Below, piece after piece: positions 8,536-16,152 of a DNA stretch of 64,000 nt. Position 1 is the stretch's first letter. Every line of letters begins with the position of its first letter. The notes beneath the pieces are model-generated. The model did no database searches, was not told where the DNA came from, and worked only from the letters and a program-made list of their open reading frames with translations. The translations under genes and the position numbers were made by a program. Source of the stretch: Streptomyces netropsis (GTDB lineage: Bacteria > Actinomycetota > Actinomycetes > Streptomycetales > Streptomycetaceae); NCBI RefSeq assembly GCF_014203545.1, contig NZ_JACHJG010000006.1:248001-312000 (forward strand). Direction: 5' to 3'.

Positions 8536-9287
8536 CAGCACGATCACAGCGCGTGGCCCTGGTGACGGGCGCGGGCAGCGGCATCTGCGCGGAGGTCGCG
8601 CGCGGCCTGGCCGGCCGGAACATGCGGCTCGTCCTGCTGGACAAGGACCCCGAGGCGGTGCACCGCGTCGCGGACGAGCTCGGTGACCGGCTGGCGTGCG
8701 ATCCCCTGGTCGTCGACGTCACCGACGCCCGGGCGCTGGAGTCGGCCCTCACCTCGTTGCCGGACGACTGCAGACCGGAGGTCCTCGTGAACGGCGTGGG
8801 CGGCGACACCCGGGGACGCCCACTGACCGAATTGACCGAGGCCGACCTCCAGACGGCGGTCGCGCACAACCTGGGCAGCGTGTTCAACGCGACCAGGCTC
8901 TGCGCGCCGGCGATGATCACGGCGGGCTGGGGCCGCATCGTCAATCTCGCGTCGGTGGCGGGCCGCACCTACACCCGCTTCAGCAACGCCGCCTACGTCG
9001 CGGCGAAGGCGGGCGTCATCGGGTTCACCAAGCAGTGCGCCTTCGAACTGGCCCCGCACGGCATCACGGTCAACGCGGTCGCCCACGGGGTCATCGGCAC
9101 CGAACGCATCCGCGGGGCCTGGCAGGACAAGCCCGCGCAATGGACCGCCGACAGAGTCAGCCACATCCCGGCCGGCCGCTTCGGCACCGTGGCGGAAGCC
9201 GCGGGCATCGTCTGCCACCTGTGCGACGAGGACTCCGGTTACACCACCGGCACGGTCATCGACGTCAACGGCGGACTGCACATCTGA
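8532..9287 (+). CDS. Short-chain dehydrogenase/reductase (FabG-like) 1
   Basis: A 251-residue classical SDR. The NAD(P)-binding motif is TGAGSGIC, with Cys where the final Gly of TGxxxGIG is usual, and NGVGG replaces NNAGG. The catalytic Ser (NLASVAG) and Tyr-x-x-x-Lys (YVAAK) are present, and the C-terminus DVNGGLHI is typical of FabG-like enzymes. The start ATG overlaps the preceding stop (ATGA). It probably interconverts a hydroxyl and a keto group on the operon's product. The motif changes are mild and do not by themselves suggest inactivity. Confidence 0.88.
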   Translation: MTARSQRVALVTGAGSGICAEVARGLAGRNMRLVLLDKDPEAVHRVADELGDRLACDPLVVDVTDARALESALTSLPDDCRPEVLVNGVGGDTRGRPLTELTEADLQTAVAHNLGSVFNATRLCAPAMITAGWGRIVNLASVAGRTYTRFSNAAYVAAKAGVIGFTKQCAFELAPHGITVNAVAHGVIGTERIRGAWQDKPAQWTADRVSHIPAGRFGTVAEAAGIVCHLCDEDSGYTTGTVIDVNGGLHI

Positions 9288-9314
9288 GGAACGAGAACGG
9301 AGAGCTGGACATCG

Positions 9315-10127
9315 ATGAGCCTGGAACTCACCGACCGCGTGGTCATGGTCACCGGAGCGGGCAGCGGGATCGGACGGGCGGCGGCCCGGCTGTTCGCGCG
9401 GCTCGGCGCGCGCGTGGTCCTGGTGGGCCGCACCGCGGAGACCCTGCGGGAGTCGGCCGCCGGCCTGCCGCCGGAGGCCCACCTCGTGGCGCCCTGTGAC
9501 GTGGCCGACCCCGAGCAGGTGGAAGCCCGCGTCGCCGACACGATCGCCCGGTTCGGCCGACTGGACGGGGCCTTCAACAACGCGGGCACCTTCGGCGCGT
9601 TCGGCCCGCTGCACGAGGACACCCCCGCCAACTTCGACAGCGTCGTCGCCACCAACCTCCGCGGCGTCTGGGCGTGCGTACGCGGCCAGACCCGGGCCAT
9701 GCTGACCACGGGCGGCGGCTCCATCGTGAACTGCGCGTCGGTGGCCGGGCACATCGGCCACGCCCAGAGCCCGGTGTACTCGGCGACCAAGCACGCCGTC
9801 ATCGGCCTGAGCAAATCAGCGGCGCTGCAGTACGCGGGCGACGGCATCCGGGTCAACGTGGTCAGCCCCGGATCCACCGACACACTGATGCTCCGCGACC
9901 TCTACACCGACCCCGGCAAACTGGCCCAGCGGGCCAACCGGGCCCCGCTGGGCCGCCTCGGCACCTGCGAGGAGGTGGCCAACGCGGCCGCCTGGCTGAT
10001 CAGTCCGCTGTCCGGATACGTCACGGGCCAGACCATCGTCGTCGACGGCGGCGTCACGGCCGGCTCGGCCGCACCCCGGAACGACCGTCCCAGCGATCGC
10101 CCGGAGGAAGGAGAGGGCCGCTCGTAG
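9315..10127 (+). CDS. Short-chain dehydrogenase/reductase 2
   Basis: A 270-residue classical SDR with an intact cofactor motif TGAGSGIG, NNAG, catalytic Ser in NCASVAGH and YSATK. A C-terminal tail rich in Asp, Arg and Pro extends past the usual IVVDGG end. It begins 27 bp after the first SDR with a GGAGAG ribosome-binding site and is the last gene of the operon, followed by a hairpin. The two SDRs are clearly different sequences, so they probably catalyse separate redox steps. It resembles 2,5-dichloro-2,5-cyclohexadiene-diol and cyclopentanol dehydrogenase-type SDRs; the substrate is unknown. Confidence 0.88.
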   Translation: MSLELTDRVVMVTGAGSGIGRAAARLFARLGARVVLVGRTAETLRESAAGLPPEAHLVAPCDVADPEQVEARVADTIARFGRLDGAFNNAGTFGAFGPLHEDTPANFDSVVATNLRGVWACVRGQTRAMLTTGGGSIVNCASVAGHIGHAQSPVYSATKHAVIGLSKSAALQYAGDGIRVNVVSPGSTDTLMLRDLYTDPGKLAQRANRAPLGRLGTCEEVANAAAWLISPLSGYVTGQTIVVDGGVTAGSAAPRNDRPSDRPEEGEGRS

Positions 10128-10163
10128 CCGTGCTCCGCGTGTGACGCACCGACGCTGCGTACC

Positions 10164-10189
10164 AAGGGTGGTGCGGCCGGGGCACCCTT
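10164..10189 (+). terminator. Hairpin after precursor operon
   Basis: Inverted repeat AAGGGTG...CACCCTT (7 bp) around a 12-nt GC-rich loop, 37 bp downstream of the second SDR and before the amidase start. There is no U-tract, which is common for Streptomyces terminators. Confidence 0.45.
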
Positions 10190-10223
10190 GCGCCGGACAC
10201 CGGCGTGTAGTGCCCTGATTCCC

Positions 10224-11825
10224 ATGGGGAAGAGGAGAACTGCCGCACCGATCGTCGCGCTGGTCGTAGGGGCTGCCTTGACGGGCGCGCCGGGTCCCCG
10301 TGCGCAAGCCGGGGAACCTGGCACCGGCGGTCCGCCGCCGCTCGGTTCGCCCCGGACGCCAGAAGTCGATCTCGATACGGCGACGATCCCGGAGCTGCAA
10401 CTCCGCATGGCGACCGGAACGTTGACCTCGTCGGCGCTGACCACCGCCTACCTACGGCGGATCGAGACCGTCGATCCCCGGATCCATGCGGTCCTGCGCA
10501 CCGACACGACTGCCCTGCGCCAGGCGGCTGCCAGTGACGCCAGGCATCGTCGCGGCGAGACCCGCAGCCCGCTCGACGGCATCCCCGTTCTGCTGAAGGA
10601 CAACGTGAACACCCGCGGCATGCCGACCACGGCCGGGTCGCTGGCGCTGGCCGGGAGCCCGCCGGACACCGACGCCGCCCTGGTGACCCGGCTGCGGGAC
10701 GCGGGAGCGGTGATCCTGGGCAAGACCAACCTGTCCGAGTGGGCGAACTTCCGTGCGGCGAAACCGACCTCGGGGTGGTCGGCGGTGGGCGGGCAGACCA
10801 ACAATCCGTATGTACTGGACCGGAACCCGTGCGGTTCGTCCTCCGGATCGGCCGCCGCGCTCGCCGCGTCGTTGTCACAGGTGGCGATCGGCACCGAGAC
10901 CGACGGCTCCATCGTGTGCCCGGCCGGGATGAACGGGGTGGTCGGCCACAAGCCCAGCCTCGGGCTCGTCAGCCGAGCCGGCGTGGTGCCGATCTCCGCC
11001 GAACAGGACACCGCGGGGCCCATGGCACGCCATGTGATCGATGCCGCGCTCACGCTGTCCGTGCTCAGCGGTGGGGAGGTCCCGGCCGCCGGCGGCTCGC
11101 TCGGCGTTGCGGGCCGGCCGGGACACCCCGGTGGTCTGCGCGGTCGGCGGATCGGCCTGTGGCGCCTGCCGTCGCTCGGGCCGCAGGTGGACGCCCTGAC
11201 GATCCGGACGGCGGAGAGGCTGCGCGGGGCGGGTGCCGAGGTCGTCGAGGTCACGCCCCCGTATCAGGAGCGACTCGCCGAACTCGAGTTCCCGGCGTTG
11301 CTGAGCGAGTTCCACCGGGACATCGACCGATACCTCGCCTCACGCACCGGGCCCCGCAACCTCGCTGAATTGATCGAGTTCAACCGTACCCACCCGGCGG
11401 AGCGGGCCTGCTTCGCCGGCCAGGAGCTGTTCGAGCAAGCCCTCGCCGCGCCTCCTACCACCAGCCCGGAGTACCGGGCGGTGCGTGCCGAGCTGACGGA
11501 TCTGTCCCGGCGTTCGATCGACGAGACCATGGCCGCCCACCGCCTGGACGCCATCGCCTCGCCGACGAACCCGCCGGCCTGGACGACCGACTGCGCGCGC
11601 GGCGACAACGACGTGATCCCCTCCTCCACCCCGGCGGCCGTGGCCGGCTACCCGTCGTTGTCCGTGCCCGCCGGATTCGTGAACGAGCTGCCTGTCGGCC
11701 TGCTCCTCATGGCAGGCGACCACCAGGACGGCCGGCTGCTGTCGCTGGGGGCCGCGGTGGAGCACCGGCTGAACGCCTGGCGAGCGCCGCGCTACCTGCC
11801 GACGGCCCCGGCGGGCTCGGGGTGA
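10224..11825 (+). CDS. Exported amidase (amidase-signature family, peptide amidase-like)
   Basis: The chosen start ATG 10224 gives a 533-residue protein that opens with a signal peptide: MGKRR, a hydrophobic stretch and a cleavage-like GPRAQA. The Ser-cisSer-Lys catalytic machinery is visible as LLKDNVNT (Lys), CGSSSGSAAA (cis-Ser) and GTETDGSIVCPAG (nucleophile). The ordering and length match peptide amidases and secreted GatA-like amidases that hydrolyse C-terminal or small amides outside the cell. An upstream in-frame start at 10188 would put charged residues ahead of the signal peptide and is less likely. The 3' end overlaps the convergent permease by 34 bp. Confidence 0.87.
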   Translation: MGKRRTAAPIVALVVGAALTGAPGPRAQAGEPGTGGPPPLGSPRTPEVDLDTATIPELQLRMATGTLTSSALTTAYLRRIETVDPRIHAVLRTDTTALRQAAASDARHRRGETRSPLDGIPVLLKDNVNTRGMPTTAGSLALAGSPPDTDAALVTRLRDAGAVILGKTNLSEWANFRAAKPTSGWSAVGGQTNNPYVLDRNPCGSSSGSAAALAASLSQVAIGTETDGSIVCPAGMNGVVGHKPSLGLVSRAGVVPISAEQDTAGPMARHVIDAALTLSVLSGGEVPAAGGSLGVAGRPGHPGGLRGRRIGLWRLPSLGPQVDALTIRTAERLRGAGAEVVEVTPPYQERLAELEFPALLSEFHRDIDRYLASRTGPRNLAELIEFNRTHPAERACFAGQELFEQALAAPPTTSPEYRAVRAELTDLSRRSIDETMAAHRLDAIASPTNPPAWTTDCARGDNDVIPSSTPAAVAGYPSLSVPAGFVNELPVGLLLMAGDHQDGRLLSLGAAVEHRLNAWRAPRYLPTAPAGSG

Positions 11826-13444
11826 CGCTGCCCGGGCACGGGCCCGGCGGTGGCGTCGGGTACCGGGTCGGGGTGCGGCAGGCCCGCGCGGTGGGCCTGG
11901 ACGCCGGCGCGAACGGCCCAGAAGTAGAAGCCGAGGGCGGAAAGGGCGACCAGGGTGATGTCCAGGCCGCCGGGGATCACCCCGTGGCCGCCGAACTCGG
12001 AGCTGCCGAGAGCGGACAGCAGCGCCATCCACGGCAGGAACGCGGCCATCCACCAGGCCGGCGCGAACTGCCGGCGCAGGCTGGTCTCGCCCTGGCGGCG
12101 CAGCACCACGGCGGCGATGGGCACGGAGATCAGGGTGAGCAGGGCGACCTTGCCGGTGTTGGGCCACTTCGACCAGTACAGGGCGCAGGCGGCGAACGCG
12201 AAGGTGACGGGGCAGAGCACCCGGGCCGCGGGGAGCCGGAAGGGGCGGGGGAGGTCGGGCTTGGTCTGCCGGAAGACGCCGACCGCGATCGGTCCCATGA
12301 GGTAGGAGACGACCATCGCGGCGGAGACGACGCTGGCCAGGGCCTCCCAGCTGTGGCCGACGGTGAGCAGGAGCAGTACGGAGAAACCGAGGTTCAGCCA
12401 CATGGCGGGGCGGGCGACGCCGTAGCGGGGGTGCACCTCGGCGATCTTCTTGGGGAAGAAGCCGGTCTCGGCGAGGTTCTGTGCCAGGTACGCGGCCGAG
12501 GCGACGTTGCCGATGTTGGCACCGTTCGGCGAGATGAAGGCGCCGAACTGGAGCATGGTGACCACCCAGTGCAGCATCAGCAGCTTGGCGAGGTCGGCGA
12601 ACGGCGACGCGAAGTTCACCCCGCTCCAGCCCCCGGCCTCGGCGAGCCGCTCCGGCGGTACGGCGCCGAGGAAGGCGACCTGGAGGGCGAGGTAGATGAC
12701 CAGGCCGAGGGAGAGCGCGCCGACGAGGGCGAGCGGGATGGCCCGGCCCGGGTTCTTGGCGGCGCCGCCGAGGTTGACGACGGCCTGGAAGCCGTTGAAG
12801 GCGAAGACGACGCCCGAGGCGGAGACAGCGGTGAGCACGGCGGACCAGCCGTTGGGGGCGAAGCCGCCGTGCGCGGTGAAGTTACCGGTGTGGAAGCCGG
12901 ACGCGATGAGCGCACCGACCGCGAGGACGGGGATGGCGAACTTGACCAGGGTCAGGAGGTTGTTGGCCCGCGCCAGCAGCTCGACCGACCAGTAGCAGGC
13001 CAGCCACAGCGCGACGCTCAGGAACAGCGCCATCGCCATGCCCGTGCCGGTCAGCCGGCCGTCGGCGACCAGTTCCCGGGCCCAGCCGAAGCTCCACGAC
13101 GACATGTACTGGGTTCCGGCGATGGCCTCGATGGGAATCAGCGAGGCGGTCGCGATCCACACCGCCCAGCCGGTCATGAAGCCCAGCACCGGGCCGTGCG
13201 AGATGGAGCCGAACCGGGCCATGGCGCCCGGCAGCGGGTAGGCGGCACCGACCTCGGCGTACGTCATGGCGATCATGCCGATGAAGACGGCGCCGATCAC
13301 CCAGGCGACCAGCGCGGCGGGCCCGGCGACCTGAGCCGCCTGACCGGCCCCGAAGAGCCAGCCCGATCCGAAGATCGACCCCAGCCCGATCATTATCAGG
13401 GCGAAGAGGCTGAGGCCCTTTCGATTGGCCGCGCTCATATCCAC
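11792..13444 (-). CDS. APC-superfamily amino acid/amine permease
   Basis: A 550-residue integral membrane protein. The first segment LFALIMIGLGSIFGSGWLFG carries the APC signature GxGSIFGSGW, and about twelve hydrophobic segments follow (for example VAWVIGAVFIGMIAMTYAEV). The hydrophilic C-terminal tail of about 40 residues is rich in Pro and Gly. It would import an amino acid or polyamine by proton symport. The GTG at 13444 is favoured by GGAAAG six bases upstream; ATG 13438 is the alternative. The gene is convergent with the exported amidase and overlaps its end, so the two might act together (amide hydrolysis outside, uptake of the product), which is inference. Confidence 0.88.
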   Translation of the reverse strand: MDMSAANRKGLSLFALIMIGLGSIFGSGWLFGAGQAAQVAGPAALVAWVIGAVFIGMIAMTYAEVGAAYPLPGAMARFGSISHGPVLGFMTGWAVWIATASLIPIEAIAGTQYMSSWSFGWARELVADGRLTGTGMAMALFLSVALWLACYWSVELLARANNLLTLVKFAIPVLAVGALIASGFHTGNFTAHGGFAPNGWSAVLTAVSASGVVFAFNGFQAVVNLGGAAKNPGRAIPLALVGALSLGLVIYLALQVAFLGAVPPERLAEAGGWSGVNFASPFADLAKLLMLHWVVTMLQFGAFISPNGANIGNVASAAYLAQNLAETGFFPKKIAEVHPRYGVARPAMWLNLGFSVLLLLTVGHSWEALASVVSAAMVVSYLMGPIAVGVFRQTKPDLPRPFRLPAARVLCPVTFAFAACALYWSKWPNTGKVALLTLISVPIAAVVLRRQGETSLRRQFAPAWWMAAFLPWMALLSALGSSEFGGHGVIPGGLDITLVALSALGFYFWAVRAGVQAHRAGLPHPDPVPDATAGPVPGQRHPEPAGAVGR

Positions 13445-13894
13445 GACGTGCTTTCCGTTCTGTCTGGAGACCGAGGGGGCGCCTCTACGCGCCTCTCGGT
13501 CATCCGGCAGCCGAACCTGCTCCGTCGGCGCGCGCCGACCGGCGACACCGTCTGCCGGGCTGGGCGGAAGCCATCGCCTGCACCGGGTGCGGTCCCATGG
13601 CCTTCACCGAGATCGGCCCCCGGGAACGGACACCGGGCGCGGCACGAAGAGCCGGGAGGATCCGTGAACAAGATCGACGGTTGTCCGGGCTCGATGACGA
13701 CGGGATGGCCGAGGACGCAATAGCGACGCCGGACATATTACGACACGCGGCAATGGCCGTCCGACGCCCCACACGTCAATGCGGCCGGCGCCGTGGCACG
13801 GTCCGCCACGAGCGGCATACGCACATCGAGGAGAGTGCGTACGCGCTCGGGCCGCGGCGGGCCGTGTACCGCCGCACTGCCCCCTTGCCGCACC
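13445..13894. promoter_or_regulatory. Intergenic region with leader hairpin upstream of permease
   Basis: No gene is supported in this 450-bp stretch. Near the permease, at 13470-13500, a hairpin can form on the minus strand: ACCGAGAGG pairs with CCCCTCGGT with one mismatch. It encloses a tandem AGAGGCGC pair with a 10-bp period. It sits 26-56 bases upstream of the permease start, where a 5' leader or operator would lie. The remainder shows nothing recognisable. Confidence 0.4.
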
Positions 13895-14857
13895 TCAGCG
13901 ACTGAGAGCGCTGAGGTGCCGATGGAGCACCTGGTGCCCTTCCGGGTCGGGGTGCAGGCCGTCGACGAGCAGGTCGGTCTTCTCACACAGCGGCTCCCAC
14001 ATGTCGAGGTAGTCGACGTGGTTCTCGTCGCACCAGACGCGCAGGGATTCGTGCAGGGCCAGCGCTCGCGCCCGGGTGAATCTCAGGCCCTCGTAGTCGC
14101 GGGTGCGTTCTTCATCGAGCCATGTCGGCCCCGCGACGACGAGCCGCGCTTGGTGGCCGAGTGCCGTGGCAGCCAGCGAGCCGAGACTGTCCGCGATGCG
14201 GGCCAGCCAGTCGCCCTGGGCCTGTGGGGCACCGAGCGGCAGGGCGGAGTCGTTGATACCGGCGGCGACAAGAAGGGTGTCGGGGCGGCGAGGAGCCAGC
14301 AGCGCGGGTGTCTGCTCACTGACATCGGTCAGGGTGCTGCCGGGGATGGCCAGGTTGAAGACCCGGTGGTCGGCCTCGTTCCCGGCGATGTGGGTAGCCG
14401 CCAGGCGGGCTGCCCATCCGCCGTGCGGATCACAGCGGCCGTAGGCGATGCTGTCGCCCACGATCACGATGCGCGCTGCCGCGCGCAGCGGTTTCGCGTC
14501 CAGGTAGGCCCAGGCGCTTTCCCCGGAGGTGAGGAGCACCCGCCGGCGGGCGTAGTCGTCGACTTCGTAGGCGTCGACTGCGGCGAGTTCCCGGTCGGTG
14601 AGGCGCAGGACGGCGCCCTCGACCACGGAGCCGATCCTGCACTCCAGGGTCAGGTGTACGTCGAGGCCGCTGGCGGCGATCACGGACGGGTCGGTGATCG
14701 GCAGGGGCCTGGTCGTATAGCCGACCAGCGAGGCCGAAGAGCTGGGCACGGCTCGGCCGAAGAGAGCGGTCTGGACCCGCTCGTCCATCAGCGTGCCGAA
14801 GGAGAACAGGGTGTGGGGGCGTGCCTCGGTCACGGTGAGCCGCAGGCCTTTCTTCAA
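13895..14857 (-). CDS. Fusion: gamma-glutamylcyclotransferase-like + SGNH/GDSL hydrolase
   Basis: Two domains are visible in 320 residues. Residues about 14-110 look like the AIG2/GGCT fold: FSFGTLMDERVQ, LVGYTT, VVEGAVLRLTDRELAAVDAYE, then a beta-strand pair ending SAWAYLDA. Residues about 118-320 are an SGNH hydrolase: block I IVIVGDSIAYG, block III-like VAAGINDSA and block V DGLHPDPEGH with the catalytic Asp and His. No signal peptide is seen, so it is probably cytoplasmic. The annotated start is TTG 14857; GTG 14833 is nearly as good and would not affect either domain. GGCT-like proteins cleave gamma-glutamyl amides and SGNH proteins hydrolyse esters; the joint substrate is unknown. Confidence 0.82.
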   Translation of the reverse strand: MKKGLRLTVTEARPHTLFSFGTLMDERVQTALFGRAVPSSSASLVGYTTRPLPITDPSVIAASGLDVHLTLECRIGSVVEGAVLRLTDRELAAVDAYEVDDYARRRVLLTSGESAWAYLDAKPLRAAARIVIVGDSIAYGRCDPHGGWAARLAATHIAGNEADHRVFNLAIPGSTLTDVSEQTPALLAPRRPDTLLVAAGINDSALPLGAPQAQGDWLARIADSLGSLAATALGHQARLVVAGPTWLDEERTRDYEGLRFTRARALALHESLRVWCDENHVDYLDMWEPLCEKTDLLVDGLHPDPEGHQVLHRHLSALSR

Positions 14858-14972
14858 GGAATGATCACATCACCCTAACGGGCGACACGGGCCGCCGGAC
14901 CGGCCCTCCCGGCCCGCCCCCGCGTCGACGACGTCGGCCCGCTCGCGCCGTCGCCGACGCCGACCGGGGCGG

Positions 14973-15009
14973 GCAACCCTCAAGATCACGACATCGTAGG
15001 CTCAAGATC
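14973..15009 (+). promoter_or_regulatory. Possible leaderless promoter
   Basis: A -10-like TAGGCT (14997-15002) lies 7 bases before the ATG at 15010, and no Shine-Dalgarno is present. This is the geometry of a leaderless transcript. The -35 region (GCAACC at 14973-14978) is poor, so this is tentative. Confidence 0.3.
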
Positions 15010-15360
15010 ATGCACACGACCTTGTCCGAACACGCCCGATGTCTCTACGGCGACGAGTTTCGGCCCGTGCCCGCGTGCGACCGCGAGCACGAGGAGCACT
15101 ACTTCGTCGAAGAACTGACCTTCGCCGACGCCGACTCGATCCTCTCCATGCTGCGGGAGCTGGGCCCCCACATGGTGGAGAGCCGGCTCCCCCAGTGGGT
15201 CCGCAACCTCGCCTACCGGCTGCTGCTCCTCCAGCGTCCCGACGATCCGACGTTGATGCGGGAGGCGGCCGACAGTCTCTACCTCCACGGCCCCGTCTGG
15301 GACGACATCGCGGCAGACCTGCGCCGACGGGCCGACGCCCTGGAAGCGGCCCCCACCTGA
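15010..15360 (+). CDS. Small hypothetical protein (116 aa)
   Basis: I do not recognise the family. The protein is soluble and rich in acidic and aromatic residues (HEEHYFVEELTFADADSIL). It is predicted mostly helical, with a Leu-rich segment in the middle (LAYRLLLLQRPDD), and no signal peptide or membrane segment. Codon use (strong G/C third positions) fits a real gene. It stands alone between the divergent GGCT/SGNH gene and the convergent DUF6585-like gene, and its start may be leaderless. Confidence 0.65.
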   Translation: MHTTLSEHARCLYGDEFRPVPACDREHEEHYFVEELTFADADSILSMLRELGPHMVESRLPQWVRNLAYRLLLLQRPDDPTLMREAADSLYLHGPVWDDIAADLRRRADALEAAPT

Positions 15361-15363
15361 TCC

Positions 15364-15398
15364 CACCCCGGCTCCGGCGGACCACAGCAACCGGGGTG
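15364..15398. terminator. Possible bidirectional hairpin between convergent genes
   Basis: CACCCCGG (15364-15371) pairs with CCGGGGTG (15391-15398) across a 19-nt loop, directly after the stop of the 116-aa gene and before the end of the convergent gene at 15442. Confidence 0.35.
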
Positions 15399-15441
15399 CG
15401 AGGAAACAGCCCCCCGGGCTCCGCCCCGGGGCCGCAGGAGG

Positions 15442-16152
15442 TCAGCGCACGCCGTCCGGCCCGAGACGCTCGACGAGCGCGCGGAGGACGAAGACGTTCG
15501 GGATCTCGGACACCTCGGAGCCCAGCCCCTGCCACGTCCCGTCGACGTCGAGCTCGATGGCTCCCTGCCGGATCCGCAGGTGCCGGACCTGCGGCCATCG
15601 CACGCCAACCTCTCCGTACCCGACCTTCTCCCCGGTCAGCCAGATGCCGCCGAAGTGCAGGCGCTCACCCTGGTCAAGTGCCGCCAGCGCCTGGGGCAGT
15701 TGGGCGCGGATGACGCCCCGCTGGATCTCGGATCGCCATGCCGCCGCGTCGCCGTACTCCGGCAGGCCGCGCAGTTCGACCCGCTCCCCGTCGACGTCGG
15801 TGAGGGTGTAGACGGTGTCGACGCGGGCCGAGTCGTGTGCGGTGCCCGTCCGGAATACGGAGGTGGTGTCGTAGCGGACGACGTGGATCCGCCCCTGGAC
15901 GGCCACCGTCATGCCGTGCACGTACAGGTCCAGTCGCGCGTCGTCACGCACTTTCGGCGCGGACGTCCTGCCGTATCCGACGAAGGTCAGCAGACCCCGG
16001 ATCCCCCGGTTCCACAGGGCCTTCGCGTGTGCCGTGTGCGCGGCCCCCGCGTAGGTGGCACGCCGCTTGCCGAGGTGCCAGCGGCCGGCCGCCGCCGAGA
16101 TCCTCGCCAGCAGCAGTTCCTCGTTGCGCGTATGCCGCGTGGGTCCGGTCAC
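15442..16152 (-). CDS. DUF6585-like protein
   Basis: A 236-residue soluble protein. Its central part alternates short beta strands (GRIHVVRYDTTSVFR, VDTVYTLTDVDGERVELRG) and ends with GWLTGEK-like and VRHLRIRQGAIELDVDG segments. This resembles the actinobacterial DUF6585 family, of unknown function; I recall the family by pattern and am only moderately sure. Its GTG start overlaps the stop of the SARP-type regulator (GTGA), so the two are translationally coupled and probably function together. Confidence 0.68.
   Translation of the reverse strand: MTGPTRHTRNEELLLARISAAAGRWHLGKRRATYAGAAHTAHAKALWNRGIRGLLTFVGYGRTSAPKVRDDARLDLYVHGMTVAVQGRIHVVRYDTTSVFRTGTAHDSARVDTVYTLTDVDGERVELRGLPEYGDAAAWRSEIQRGVIRAQLPQALAALDQGERLHFGGIWLTGEKVGYGEVGVRWPQVRHLRIRQGAIELDVDGTWQGLGSEVSEIPNVFVLRALVERLGPDGVR

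Noticed and set aside
10224..11825. Subunit A of Asp/Glu-tRNA amidotransferase
   Set aside because: The amidase signature is shared, but the signal peptide and lack of gatB/gatC neighbours fit an exported amidase.
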